Assembly (NCBI RefSeq): GCF_002954685.1
Contig: NZ_MSCN01000001.1
Coordinates: 3,761,977 to 3,825,976, forward strand
Length of the DNA: 64,000 nt
DNA from: Polaribacter porphyrae
GTDB lineage: Bacteria; Bacteroidota; Bacteroidia; Flavobacteriales; Flavobacteriaceae
Direction of reading: 5' to 3'
This document shows, piece by piece, positions 10,001 to 16,638 of this stretch; position 1 is the stretch's first letter; every line of letters starts with the position of its first letter. The notes under the pieces were generated by a model. It had not been told where the DNA came from. It worked only from the letters and a program-made list of their open reading frames with translations, and made no database searches. A program made the translations under genes and the position numbers.

Positions 10001-11142
10001 CTTTCACTATCAATTTCAGTACCTCCATCATTTGAAACTCCTGAATATAATTTTAAATCTGCAGTTCCAGAGAAAGTGTGATTTCCATCATTTGGATAAA
10101 ACGTTACCGATTTTATAATTCCAGAAGTACTCGCAGTAAATGTTTGCCCTATTTCTGCTTGGCCTAACCAGTCATTAGTATTTTGTTGGTCAACAGTTGT
10201 GGTTTCTGTAGGTACTGCTAACGTAGTAATATCATTTGAGCCAGCAACACCAGCTACACCTTTGGTTTGTAGAAAAACATCTCCATTTGTGTTTATGTTA
10301 TTTAGTGCTACGTTATAAACCGTATTAGAAACTGATGTTACACTATTTACAGTAGCTCCTGTACTATTACTGGTAAAATCGGTAATATCTACATCTTTTA
10401 CAGGTTTGGTAAAGGTTACTTGATAAGTAGCAGAAGTATCAAATAAATCTTCTATTGATGGGTTTTGTCTTGTAATGCTACTTATGGAAACACCTAAAGT
10501 GGTAAAACTTCTAACTACACCATAACCTGTACCTGCACTATTTATGGCATACGCTCTATAATAGTAAGTTGTTTCAGGGTTTAAACTACTAATAGTTTCA
10601 GAGAAAACACCTAAACCTGTGCCATTAGTGTCTTTTATAACGCCTGTTTTTCCAATTTCTGGAGTTTGGTTTGTGGTTGAATACACAATACCTCTTTCTG
10701 TAACTGTAAGACCACTATCTGAAATAACATTTCCTGCTAACTCAACAGAATTGGTGGTAATGTTTGTTGCAGTATTTGTAGCGATAGAAGCTGTTGCTAA
10801 AGAAACTGTTGGAAATGGTGAACTTCCTTGAAAATTATTACTACTTTTACCAAAATTAACTCCTACTGGAGTATTAGAAGTTGAATGATCATTATAATAA
10901 ATATCACCTGCATCAATACTATTTAATACAGTTCCTATATACCATGCTGTAGCAAAATCAGATCTTCTATATATAAAATATGAACCTTTTGAGTAGTAAT
11001 TTACTCCACCATTTAATCCTTGTTTTGTATAAAGTCCGTTTACATTAGTGCTTCCAGCTCCTGAAACGAATACAACATCTGGTGCTTGAGAAAAGGTAGT
11101 TATGCTCATAAGTAAGAAGCAAAAAATTATAATTTTTTTCAT
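7096..11142 (-). CDS. Giant T9SS-secreted LamG surface protein (1348 aa), paralogue
   Basis: Signal peptide (KKIIIFCFLLMSITTFSQ). Residues about 20-120 form a unique segment (VNGLYTKQGLNGGVNYYSKG, FATAWYIGTVL) in place of the FG-GAP repeats of the paralogue. The rest follows the same order as the 1486-6354 product: FN3-like module with VTERGIVYSTT, Ig-like region with VKDVDITDF, second FN3-like module, LamG-like domain (about 585-780), GNWSDPTKWSLG beta region, and T9SS type A sorting domain (about 1270-1348, ATGVYIANL...ISKKIIIK). Long stretches are near identical between the two at protein level. Probably a surface-exposed adhesin or glycan-binding protein. The mini-peptide gene follows after 10 bp. 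Confidence 0.85.
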   Translation of the reverse strand: MKKIIIFCFLLMSITTFSQAPDVVFVSGAGSTNVNGLYTKQGLNGGVNYYSKGSYFIYRRSDFATAWYIGTVLNSIDAGDIYYNDHSTSNTPVGVNFGKSSNNFQGSSPFPTVSLATASIATNTATNITTNSVELAGNVISDSGLTVTERGIVYSTTNQTPEIGKTGVIKDTNGTGLGVFSETISSLNPETTYYYRAYAINSAGTGYGVVRSFTTLGVSISSITRQNPSIEDLFDTSATYQVTFTKPVKDVDITDFTSNSTGATVNSVTSVSNTVYNVALNNINTNGDVFLQTKGVAGVAGSNDITTLAVPTETTTVDQQNTNDWLGQAEIGQTFTASTSGIIKSVTFYPNDGNHTFSGTADLKLYSGVSNDGGTEIDSESVTVTNSSTSAGQTFTFASPVTLSSGQTYTITLSNFSGSGSHALNANTSNVYNGGHVIFAGMNSSSHLNFDLKIKIVEEATLVGDVALSTTAPATNEKFIKKSPPAFPVLTTADASTVSETNATLGGTIVLSGASAITERGIVYSTTDSYPKIGETGVTKVVSAVNTNTFSDVVSSLNTKNIYFYRAYAINSNSTGYGAVKRFSLNNAFHFDGVHSASVPNHNYTNGFSMDVLLKPDQFSGSQCFLARFVGGKVFAFIIKSDGTVESTISTDGAAETYFTTVNSLTEDVWQHVAFTYNNADGAMKLYINGVDAGGSGSVTNPTSGALFHESSNQISIGSRNGSPRYEGAVDELRIWNKTLSSTTINQIKNKTVPSNADGLLAYYQFNQGVAGNDNTSISQLFNSKSNSFESLLNNFTRNGSTSNFIAGASGDFDNNTIAKNAFMASGNWSDPTKWSLGKVPTQIENAIIAENQTVTIDVDDLEIDDFELETGATLNIPNDKEITINNTFTSSGNLSLASDKNDSGVLLVNGSISGNVTYVRGGLLANKWSIVTPPVSGQTIKSFAENNANDIRQNTGISPVRYAIAYYDDTKAVGSKWVYYDTTVNATDTFTAGTSYSMSRATDGSVTFVGTLAVDDINKTLNADEWQAIGNPFTTYYPANKNSNNSFLNENFDALDDSFKSLYVWDAIQEKYVAVSEVDANDRSLPPGQGFFIKMKTGQTNVSFNKAKRTTKPASGITTFEKGNVTPNIVVNVSKGKTTVKTRIKFFDNTTNGFDTGFDIGNFDSHSLDIYSRIVDNSVATNLTIQSLPKDNYENIIIPLGIVAKKGDNITIDGILENLPQSVYVYLEDRLQNSFTDLKTSKKQWTVENDISGVGRFYLRLSGKALSTATNELTGVSLFESNHQLHIYGLQNDASLRLYSISGKAILSSKVEGIIKTTIDLPELATGVYIANLQTEQGTISKKIIIK

Positions 11143-11400
11143 AAATATTTGTTTTAAAAAGTGATATTATGGTTTGTATACGGTTCTTTTGGAATATTCC
11201 CAAAGTTTATTCCAGTATTCATTTAGTAATTTTTGGGTTGCTTTTTTGTTTTCTATTAGGTAGCCGAATTCTTCTTGTTTAATTTTTATTTTATCATTTT
11301 AAAATTAGGTGCTTTTCCTTGTAGTAAAATTAAAATGTGCGTAAACAACTAAATGGTGTCGTAAACTGCTGAAATTTGTTAATTTTCTAACATAGCTATA

Positions 11401-11661
11401 CTAATTCGTGTTGATTTTATTTTTAATCTGTTTTTTAATTTTATTTAAATAAATAAACTGATAGCAGGTATAACAACAATACATACTTAATGGGAGCGCA
11501 ATAATGAGAAATATTTTTTGTGTTGCTACAGCACAAACCACAAGTAAAACCACACTTAAAATAAAAGATAGTAGTATTATTTTTTGAATGCTGTTATTTA
11601 TTTTTAGCTGATGTTCTTCTAACGAAGTTTGCAAAGAAGCTTTATGAATGTTTTTAATCAT
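11401..11661 (-). CDS. 86-aa two-helix membrane protein, copy 2
   Basis: Paralogue of 6477-6737, differing at 7 of 86 positions (for example K15E, Q19L, F38V, H71Y). It has the same topology: basic N-terminus, two transmembrane helices with a YCCYTC motif between residues 61 and 66, and a Lys-rich tail. It is first in the upstream copy of the cassette, 258 bp ahead of the giant gene at 7096-11142. The intergenic stretch between them is also conserved with the copy 1 stretch (ACATAGCTATACTAATTCGTG just after both stops). Function unknown. Confidence 0.75.
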   Translation of the reverse strand: MIKNIHKASLQTSLEEHQLKINNSIQKIILLSFILSVVLLVVCAVATQKIFLIIALPLSMYCCYTCYQFIYLNKIKKQIKNKINTN

Positions 11662-11679
11662 TTGCTATTAATTTCTTTG

Positions 11680-11687
11680 CAATAGTA
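11680..11687 (-). promoter_or_regulatory. Probable -7 element of the copy 2 cassette
   Basis: TACTATTG on the minus strand, one base from TAnnTTTG, 18 bp before the ATG at 11661; same arrangement as at 6756-6763. Confidence 0.45.
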
Positions 11688-11709
11688 GTAGATATTGTAA
11701 AAAATTACC

Positions 11710-11726
11710 CCACCCTTTTGGGTAGT
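11710..11726 (-). promoter_or_regulatory. Conserved dyad upstream of cassette copy 2
   Basis: Minus-strand CTACCCAAAAGGGTGGG, identical over 17 bp to 6785-6801 although flanking bases on both sides have diverged. It lies 22 bp upstream of the -7 element. Confidence 0.6.
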
Positions 11727-11834
11727 TTTGCCCACCTAAAGGTATAGTATGTGTCATTTTATATCGATTTTTTTAAGTTTTTTAGAAAATTATTACTGTT
11801 TGTCCGTTTTTATGTAATAATGATATCTACTTGC

Positions 11835-11915
11835 GTCATTCTGAATTTATTTCAGAATCTCATTATGCTGATAAGCAATAATTTGGATGAGAACCTGAAA
11901 CAAGTTCAGGTTGAC
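11835..11915. repeat. Palindromic intergenic repeat (GTCATTCTGAA family), copy 1
   Basis: Begins GTCATTCTGAATTTATTTC and ends with its approximate inverse, CAAGTTCAGGTTGAC, so the 81 bp can fold into one long imperfect hairpin. It matches the element at 61464-61531. It lies between the LuxR-type gene and the 86-aa gene and is probably a REP/MITE-like sequence that may also serve as a transcription end. Confidence 0.75.
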
Positions 11916-11950
11916 GTTAAGACTTTTACTTATTACAGATATTCAAAAAA

Positions 11951-13333
11951 TTATTTGTCGAAAATAATTTTAGATGAGATTTCTGTGCGTTTTTTTATAT
12001 CTAATTTTTCGTACAGATTTCTAGTATGATATTTTACAGTATTTACAGAAATAAATAAGTTTTCTGCAATTTGTTTATTTGTAAAACCTTCTGTAATTTT
12101 TATAAGAATATCTACTTCACGCTCTGTTAAGTTATAGGAGATTTTTATTTCTTCTATTTTTGCGTTTAACGAATTTTCTTTCTCTGTTGTAGTCGCATTT
12201 TTTAATTGCTCCTTTAAACCATAAAGTTCATTTAAATACAATTGCAATTCATTTCTATAACTATTGTTTTCTTCTTGTAATTTTTTAACTCTATAGGTAA
12301 TAGCATAAGTTAAGACCAACATTTCTATAATATTACCAAATTTTAATTGATTAAAAGTGGCTGTAATAGATGTAAGACCAAAATTTAATGGAGTCAAATA
12401 AAAGATAGCCGCAAAAAGTGCCATGCAATAGCCAATCACAAAAAATTTAGCAAATTCTTCTTTCTTATACATTAGTATTCCCATAAACCAATAATAAGCT
12501 AAAACCAAAAGCCCTAAAAAGTCTGCAATTGCAAAATATAAGAAGTTATTTGTAAAATAATAAATGGCATAAAAAGTAGTAGGTACAACAATAAATAGCT
12601 TGCCAAAAAGATCTAATTTAGGATAGAAAAATTTAAGTCCTAAAAAGTTGGAAGCAAACAAAGCTCCAAAAATTTGAATTAAAATATGAAAAACAGCAAT
12701 GTAATCATCAAAGAAAACTTGTGAAAAGTACAAATAAGCTACACCATCAAAAGCAGTAAAAGAGATGTTGATACAGCCCATAAAAATGGAGTAGTATAAA
12801 AAAGTATTGTCCTTTAGAGAAATATAAAAAATAATATTTAAGATAAAGACCATGATAGCAATACCATAGTATAAGCCAAAACCTAAATTCTTTTTTTCTT
12901 CTGTTTTATAAAATTGACTTGTTGTGTAAACGTTTAACGGAAAATGAACTTGGCGTTTAAAATGAACTCTTACATAATAAAGGGATTCTTTTGGGTTTTT
13001 TAATTTTAAGATAATTACTGTATTTCCTTGAGTACTTTTTTCTGATGTTAATAATTCATTTTTATTGTAAACAGCTACAGTTGCTATTGAAGGTTCTTCT
13101 ACTTGAAAAATTAATTCTTCTTCACCTTTTGTTTTATCTGTTAATAATACTTTAAACCAGTATACGCCATTTTTGTAAGATATTCTATCATCTTTTAAAA
13201 GTGTAAATTTTTTATTTTTAATGCTATTGACGTTTTTACTGTCGTTTTTTAAGTAAAAAACTGAATCAATATTTTTATGTATTGAAGAACAACCAAAGCA
13301 AATAATAAGCAGTAAAAAAAGTAATTTCCTCAA
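11951..13333 (-). CDS. Membrane-bound 7TMR-DISM sensor with LuxR-type HTH (460 aa)
   Basis: Lipoprotein-like or signal N-terminus (LLLIICFGC), an extracytoplasmic beta-rich domain (about 25-165) resembling 7TMR-DISMED2, seven hydrophobic helices (about 170-365), a coiled coil (about 365-395), and a GerE/LuxR helix-turn-helix at about 397-455 (LTEREVDILIKITEGF, NKQIAENLFISVNTVKYHTR). This is a one-component receptor whose DNA-binding domain stays attached to the membrane; ligand unknown. A perfect -7 element (TAATTTTG) and the dyad shared with the two adhesin cassettes lie upstream, so the protein may control itself and those cassettes. Confidence 0.85.
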   Translation of the reverse strand: MRKLLFLLLIICFGCSSIHKNIDSVFYLKNDSKNVNSIKNKKFTLLKDDRISYKNGVYWFKVLLTDKTKGEEELIFQVEEPSIATVAVYNKNELLTSEKSTQGNTVIILKLKNPKESLYYVRVHFKRQVHFPLNVYTTSQFYKTEEKKNLGFGLYYGIAIMVFILNIIFYISLKDNTFLYYSIFMGCINISFTAFDGVAYLYFSQVFFDDYIAVFHILIQIFGALFASNFLGLKFFYPKLDLFGKLFIVVPTTFYAIYYFTNNFLYFAIADFLGLLVLAYYWFMGILMYKKEEFAKFFVIGYCMALFAAIFYLTPLNFGLTSITATFNQLKFGNIIEMLVLTYAITYRVKKLQEENNSYRNELQLYLNELYGLKEQLKNATTTEKENSLNAKIEEIKISYNLTEREVDILIKITEGFTNKQIAENLFISVNTVKYHTRNLYEKLDIKKRTEISSKIIFDK

Positions 13334-13359
13334 AAGTTAAATTTCCAGTAATCGGATAA

Positions 13360-13367
13360 CAAAATTA
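13360..13367 (-). promoter_or_regulatory. -7 promoter element of the LuxR-type gene
   Basis: TAATTTTG on the minus strand, a full match to TAnnTTTG, 26 bp before the ATG at 13333. Confidence 0.6.
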
Positions 13368-13388
13368 TAGAAGTGTCTTGATGTTTAT

Positions 13389-13405
13389 CCTATCCTTGTG
13401 GGTAG
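13389..13405 (-). promoter_or_regulatory. Conserved dyad upstream of the membrane LuxR gene
   Basis: Minus-strand CTACCCACAAGGATAGG, 14/17 identical to the dyads before both 86-aa genes, and 21 bp from the -7 element just as at copy 1. The surrounding sequence is unrelated to the cassette promoters, so the match is not simply a by-product of duplication. Confidence 0.6.
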
Positions 13406-13426
13406 TATTTAAGTAACTATAGGAAT

Positions 13427-14818
13427 TTACAGGTCTTTTTTTACAAATAGCGCCGTTAATTCTAATCTAGATTTTACATGTAATTTTTCGTAAATATTTT
13501 TCGAATGATATTTTACAGTATTGATAGAAATAAAGAGTTCGTCTGCAATTTGCTGATTATTATTCCCTTTTAAAATCATTGGAAAAACTTCTTTTTCTCT
13601 TTTAGTAAATTGATATTTTTTTGAGATAAAATCTAATTTTTCATCAGAAATCTTTTTATTTTGATTCTTTTGCTTTAAAAAGTCGATATTTTTTGATTGT
13701 AAAACTAATTCCTGTTTTATTTTTTCATTTTCTCTAAATACTTCTTTTGCTTTAAGTATAGCAGCAAATGTTAGCAACGTAATTTCTGCGATAACTCCTA
13801 ATTTTAAAATATTCATGCTTACAGGAATGTAGGTAAGCCCAAAATTTATGATTATAGAATATAAAATGCCTACTGTAAATAAAATGGAATACCCAATTAC
13901 ATAATACTTTGCATACATACTTTTTCTAATTAGTAGAAAACCAAGTGTTAAGGTAATTATATAAAAAATGGAGCTAAATAAATCTTGATAAGCAAGTATT
14001 TCAAAATTATGAGTGATATGAAATGAGATATTTAAAATGATAACAGGAACAAATAACAATTTTAAGAAATGAGTCAATTTTGGGTAAAATAGGTTTACTT
14101 TTAAAAGTTTTACGCAAAATATTGTTGTGCTTAAAGGCACAATTAAGTAAACAATACCAATAAAAGTATTTAAAGCTTTAGTATTTGTTATAAAACCTGT
14201 AAGCGTATTATCGTATAAAGCGATAAGAACGTTTATTGAGGCCGCAAAAAATACATACCATAAAAAAATAGTGTTTTTAAAAAAATAGGCTAAAATTAAA
14301 TTGATAATTAGTACTAAAATTACAAAAATATAATAGCCAGTACTTTTAAATGCTTCACTTTTTTTTACGTTTGCGAGATTTTTTTCGCTAAAGGAATTAA
14401 TAATTAAATAAGGATTTCTATCAAATTTAACTTTAAAATAAAAAATAGGTTTATGTGCTTCTAAATTAATGTAAAACGTAGCATTTTCATAGTCATTAAA
14501 ACGTTGTATTTTTTCTAGTTGACTATTATAAATTATTAATTCTTTTAAATACGCTTCTTTTAGCTGAATGATAATTTTTTCGTTTAATGCTTTTTGTTCA
14601 AGTTTTAATTTAAACCAGTAATTGCCATTATTAGAACCAAGTGAATTCTTTTTTAAATCTTTAAAGTTTTTTTGAGAAACATCTTCAATAGTAAGGTTCT
14701 TAAATTCATCTTGATAGAATGAGATGTCTTTTATAAAATTTTGTGATGTATTATTACAGCTTATAAAAAGTAATACACTAATCAAAGAAAAAAATAAATA
14801 TGGAATCTTGTTTCTCAA
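13427..14818 (-). CDS. Second membrane-bound 7TMR-DISM LuxR-type regulator (463 aa)
   Basis: Same architecture as the neighbour at 11951-13333: signal or lipobox (LISVLLFISC), extracellular sensor domain (about 25-165), seven transmembrane helices (about 168-365), coiled coil, and C-terminal LuxR HTH at about 405-455 (FTKREKEVFPMILKG, NNQQIADELFISINTVKYHSK). Overall similarity to the neighbour is moderate, so this is an old paralogue pair. It is expressed from its own upstream region, in which I saw no copy of the CTACCC dyad. It probably senses an extracytoplasmic signal and binds DNA from the membrane; target genes are unknown. Confidence 0.83.
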   Translation of the reverse strand: MRNKIPYLFFSLISVLLFISCNNTSQNFIKDISFYQDEFKNLTIEDVSQKNFKDLKKNSLGSNNGNYWFKLKLEQKALNEKIIIQLKEAYLKELIIYNSQLEKIQRFNDYENATFYINLEAHKPIFYFKVKFDRNPYLIINSFSEKNLANVKKSEAFKSTGYYIFVILVLIINLILAYFFKNTIFLWYVFFAASINVLIALYDNTLTGFITNTKALNTFIGIVYLIVPLSTTIFCVKLLKVNLFYPKLTHFLKLLFVPVIILNISFHITHNFEILAYQDLFSSIFYIITLTLGFLLIRKSMYAKYYVIGYSILFTVGILYSIIINFGLTYIPVSMNILKLGVIAEITLLTFAAILKAKEVFRENEKIKQELVLQSKNIDFLKQKNQNKKISDEKLDFISKKYQFTKREKEVFPMILKGNNNQQIADELFISINTVKYHSKNIYEKLHVKSRLELTALFVKKDL

Positions 14819-14890
14819 AAAAGAACGTTAAAAAATTTATGTTTTAGTAGTGAATAAATACAATTTAATGATGATTTTACATTCTGATAT

Positions 14891-15802
14891 CTATGAATCG
14901 ATATGTTCAAAATAACCTACAACCTTAACATCTTCAGATTCCATTAATTGTCTTGGAGTAACAATAATCTCTTTTAGTTGAGGCCATTTATCAGAACTAT
15001 CTGAAGTTACCATATTTTCATCAAAAGTAATATTTTTTAAATCAAAATTTGGTTTTGGTAGTTCATTTTGTAGTAAATGTCCTTGAAATACATCAACAGG
15101 TAGTTCGTAACCTGCATTTTTATACATCATGGCTACAAGTGTACTACAGGCAATCATGTTTCTTTGATGATTATTATTGTAACTATTGATTAGGTTTAAA
15201 ATTCCATAGACTAAAAGATCAGCTTTCAGTAACCCAAATTTTTGTTCAAGAAGTGTGTGTAAAGTTCCTTTTGAGTAACGTAAAGAACAAATTAACGCTA
15301 ACAACCATGCTGTAGTATTGGAATAATGCCCTTTATTTTTATAAAAATCTCTTATAGAAGCTGTTATTTTATTTTCAAAATCGTCACCCTTTTCTTTTAA
15401 TCTACAAACATAAATTTTCATTACTTGTTGATGTTCTAAATTATTTCTTAAACTAGAACAACTAATACCATTTCCACCTGCTTGTACAATACAATTTTCG
15501 AATTTTGGGGGCAATTTTTTATCTCTATTTATATTGACATTTCCCCAAATTCCTGCATGATAAATATTTCTATAGTTATTACCTTCTTTACCAGGATCAA
15601 ACCATGCAATTAAGTAGTGTAAAAGTGAATTAAATGTAGTGGAGTAAATTTTGTTAAGTTTTTCCAAATAACTCAAGTTCGAATCATCTAAAATATCTTG
15701 AATATCTTGTTCTAATTTCTCTTTTTTTTCGGGATTAAAATCAAAATCTTCAAAGATTAGGATATCACCAATTTGTAAATCTGATTCTTGTAGTTTTTTC
15801 AT
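14891..15802 (-). CDS. Permuted papain-fold (YiiX/NlpC-P60-like) hypothetical protein (303 aa)
   Basis: The order of motifs fits a circularly permuted NlpC/P60-like fold: LQIGDILIFE near the N-terminus, a His in YHAGIWGN (about residue 83), VQAGGNGIS, and a late Cys in MIACSTLVAMMYKNAGYELP (about residue 220). In YaeF/YiiX relatives such Cys and His residues form a thiol hydrolase site acting on amides or lipids. There is no signal peptide, so it is probably cytoplasmic. It follows the LytTR regulator gene after 9 bp and is probably in the same operon, which may make it an effector of that signalling pair. The family assignment is from motif pattern only. Confidence 0.55.
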   Translation of the reverse strand: MKKLQESDLQIGDILIFEDFDFNPEKKEKLEQDIQDILDDSNLSYLEKLNKIYSTTFNSLLHYLIAWFDPGKEGNNYRNIYHAGIWGNVNINRDKKLPPKFENCIVQAGGNGISCSSLRNNLEHQQVMKIYVCRLKEKGDDFENKITASIRDFYKNKGHYSNTTAWLLALICSLRYSKGTLHTLLEQKFGLLKADLLVYGILNLINSYNNNHQRNMIACSTLVAMMYKNAGYELPVDVFQGHLLQNELPKPNFDLKNITFDENMVTSDSSDKWPQLKEIIVTPRQLMESEDVKVVGYFEHIDS

Positions 15803-15811
15803 ACTAATATT

Positions 15812-16570
15812 TTAAAGCATTTGTAATCTTTTTAAAAATTCATCTTTATGAGCTCTTCCCAAAGGAACTTCCTTTCCATTAACCCTTACTACAAAAAGCC
15901 CTAAATCTATGTTTTCAATAGCAGTAGCATTTACAATGAATGATCTATGTGTTTGCACAAACATACTTGTATCTAGTTTATTAGCCATTTCTTTTAAAGA
16001 GGTTCTTAGAGCAAATTTTTTAGCAGAGGTGTGTAACATACAGTATTTATCTTCTACTTCAATCCATAAAATATCTTCAATAGTAATTTTTATAAGTTTA
16101 CTACGTTCTTTTACAAAAAAAGAATCGCTAGCTAAAACTACTTCTTCTTGACTTTCAAATACTTGTTCCCCATCAGCAAAAGTATGCTGAAAAGCCAATT
16201 CTATGCTTCGCTGTAAAGTTTTTGGATCAAAAGGTTTTATTAAATAAGCAAAAGGGCCCGTTTGTTTTGCTTTAGCAAAGGTTACTTTGTCATCAAAAGA
16301 AGTGATAAAAATAATAGGTGTTTCGCGTTTTCCTTGAAATATTCTTGCCAAATCTATACCTGTCAAATCTCCTTTTAAATGAATATCCATCAACACTAAA
16401 TCAGGGTTTTTTTCATCAAAAAGGGTTAATGCTTTTTTACCATTGTCAGCTAAGCCTGCTGTTTCATACCCCAATTCATCTACAAACATTTCTAGAGTGT
16501 CTGCATAATTTTGCTCATCTTCAACGATTAAAATTTTCAATTGCCTTTCTTTTTGTTTGTTATTATGCAT
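15812..16570 (-). CDS. LytTR-family two-component response regulator (252 aa)
   Basis: N-terminal receiver domain (residues about 12-130) with the acidic pocket VEDE, the phospho-acceptor D62 in LVLMDIHLKGD, and the conserved Lys in YLIKPFDP. C-terminal LytTR DNA-binding domain (about 150-250) with WIEVEDKYCMLHT, FVQTHRSFIVN and VPLGRAHK. It lies 68 bp after the 7TMR-DISM histidine kinase and 9 bp before the permuted NlpC-like gene, so it is the cognate regulator of that kinase. It would act on direct-repeat sites typical of LytTR proteins; none was identified by eye. Confidence 0.9.
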   Translation of the reverse strand: MHNNKQKERQLKILIVEDEQNYADTLEMFVDELGYETAGLADNGKKALTLFDEKNPDLVLMDIHLKGDLTGIDLARIFQGKRETPIIFITSFDDKVTFAKAKQTGPFAYLIKPFDPKTLQRSIELAFQHTFADGEQVFESQEEVVLASDSFFVKERSKLIKITIEDILWIEVEDKYCMLHTSAKKFALRTSLKEMANKLDTSMFVQTHRSFIVNATAIENIDLGLFVVRVNGKEVPLGRAHKDEFLKRLQML

Positions 16571-16638
16571 AAAGTTCGATAAAATAATGTTTTTTAAATC
16601 ATAAAAATCGCAAACGACTGAATTTTGTCCACAAAATA

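Noticed and set aside
2081..10831. Several plus-strand ORFs of 60-130 aa inside the two giant genes
   Set aside because: They lie antisense to conserved coding modules and recur at the same place in both paralogues only because the sense strands are homologous.
6477..11661. 86-aa proteins as toxins of a toxin-antitoxin pair
   Set aside because: No antitoxin-like partner or antisense RNA is visible, and each copy heads a long secretion-related unit.
11751..12029. 92-aa plus-strand ORF
   Set aside because: Its middle is the palindromic repeat at 11835-11915 and its end is antisense to the LuxR domain; composition is not protein-like.
13427..14890. A further copy of the CTACCC dyad in front of the second LuxR-type gene
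   Set aside because: The 14819-14890 interval was read on both strands and holds no match, so that gene was left out of the proposed circuit.
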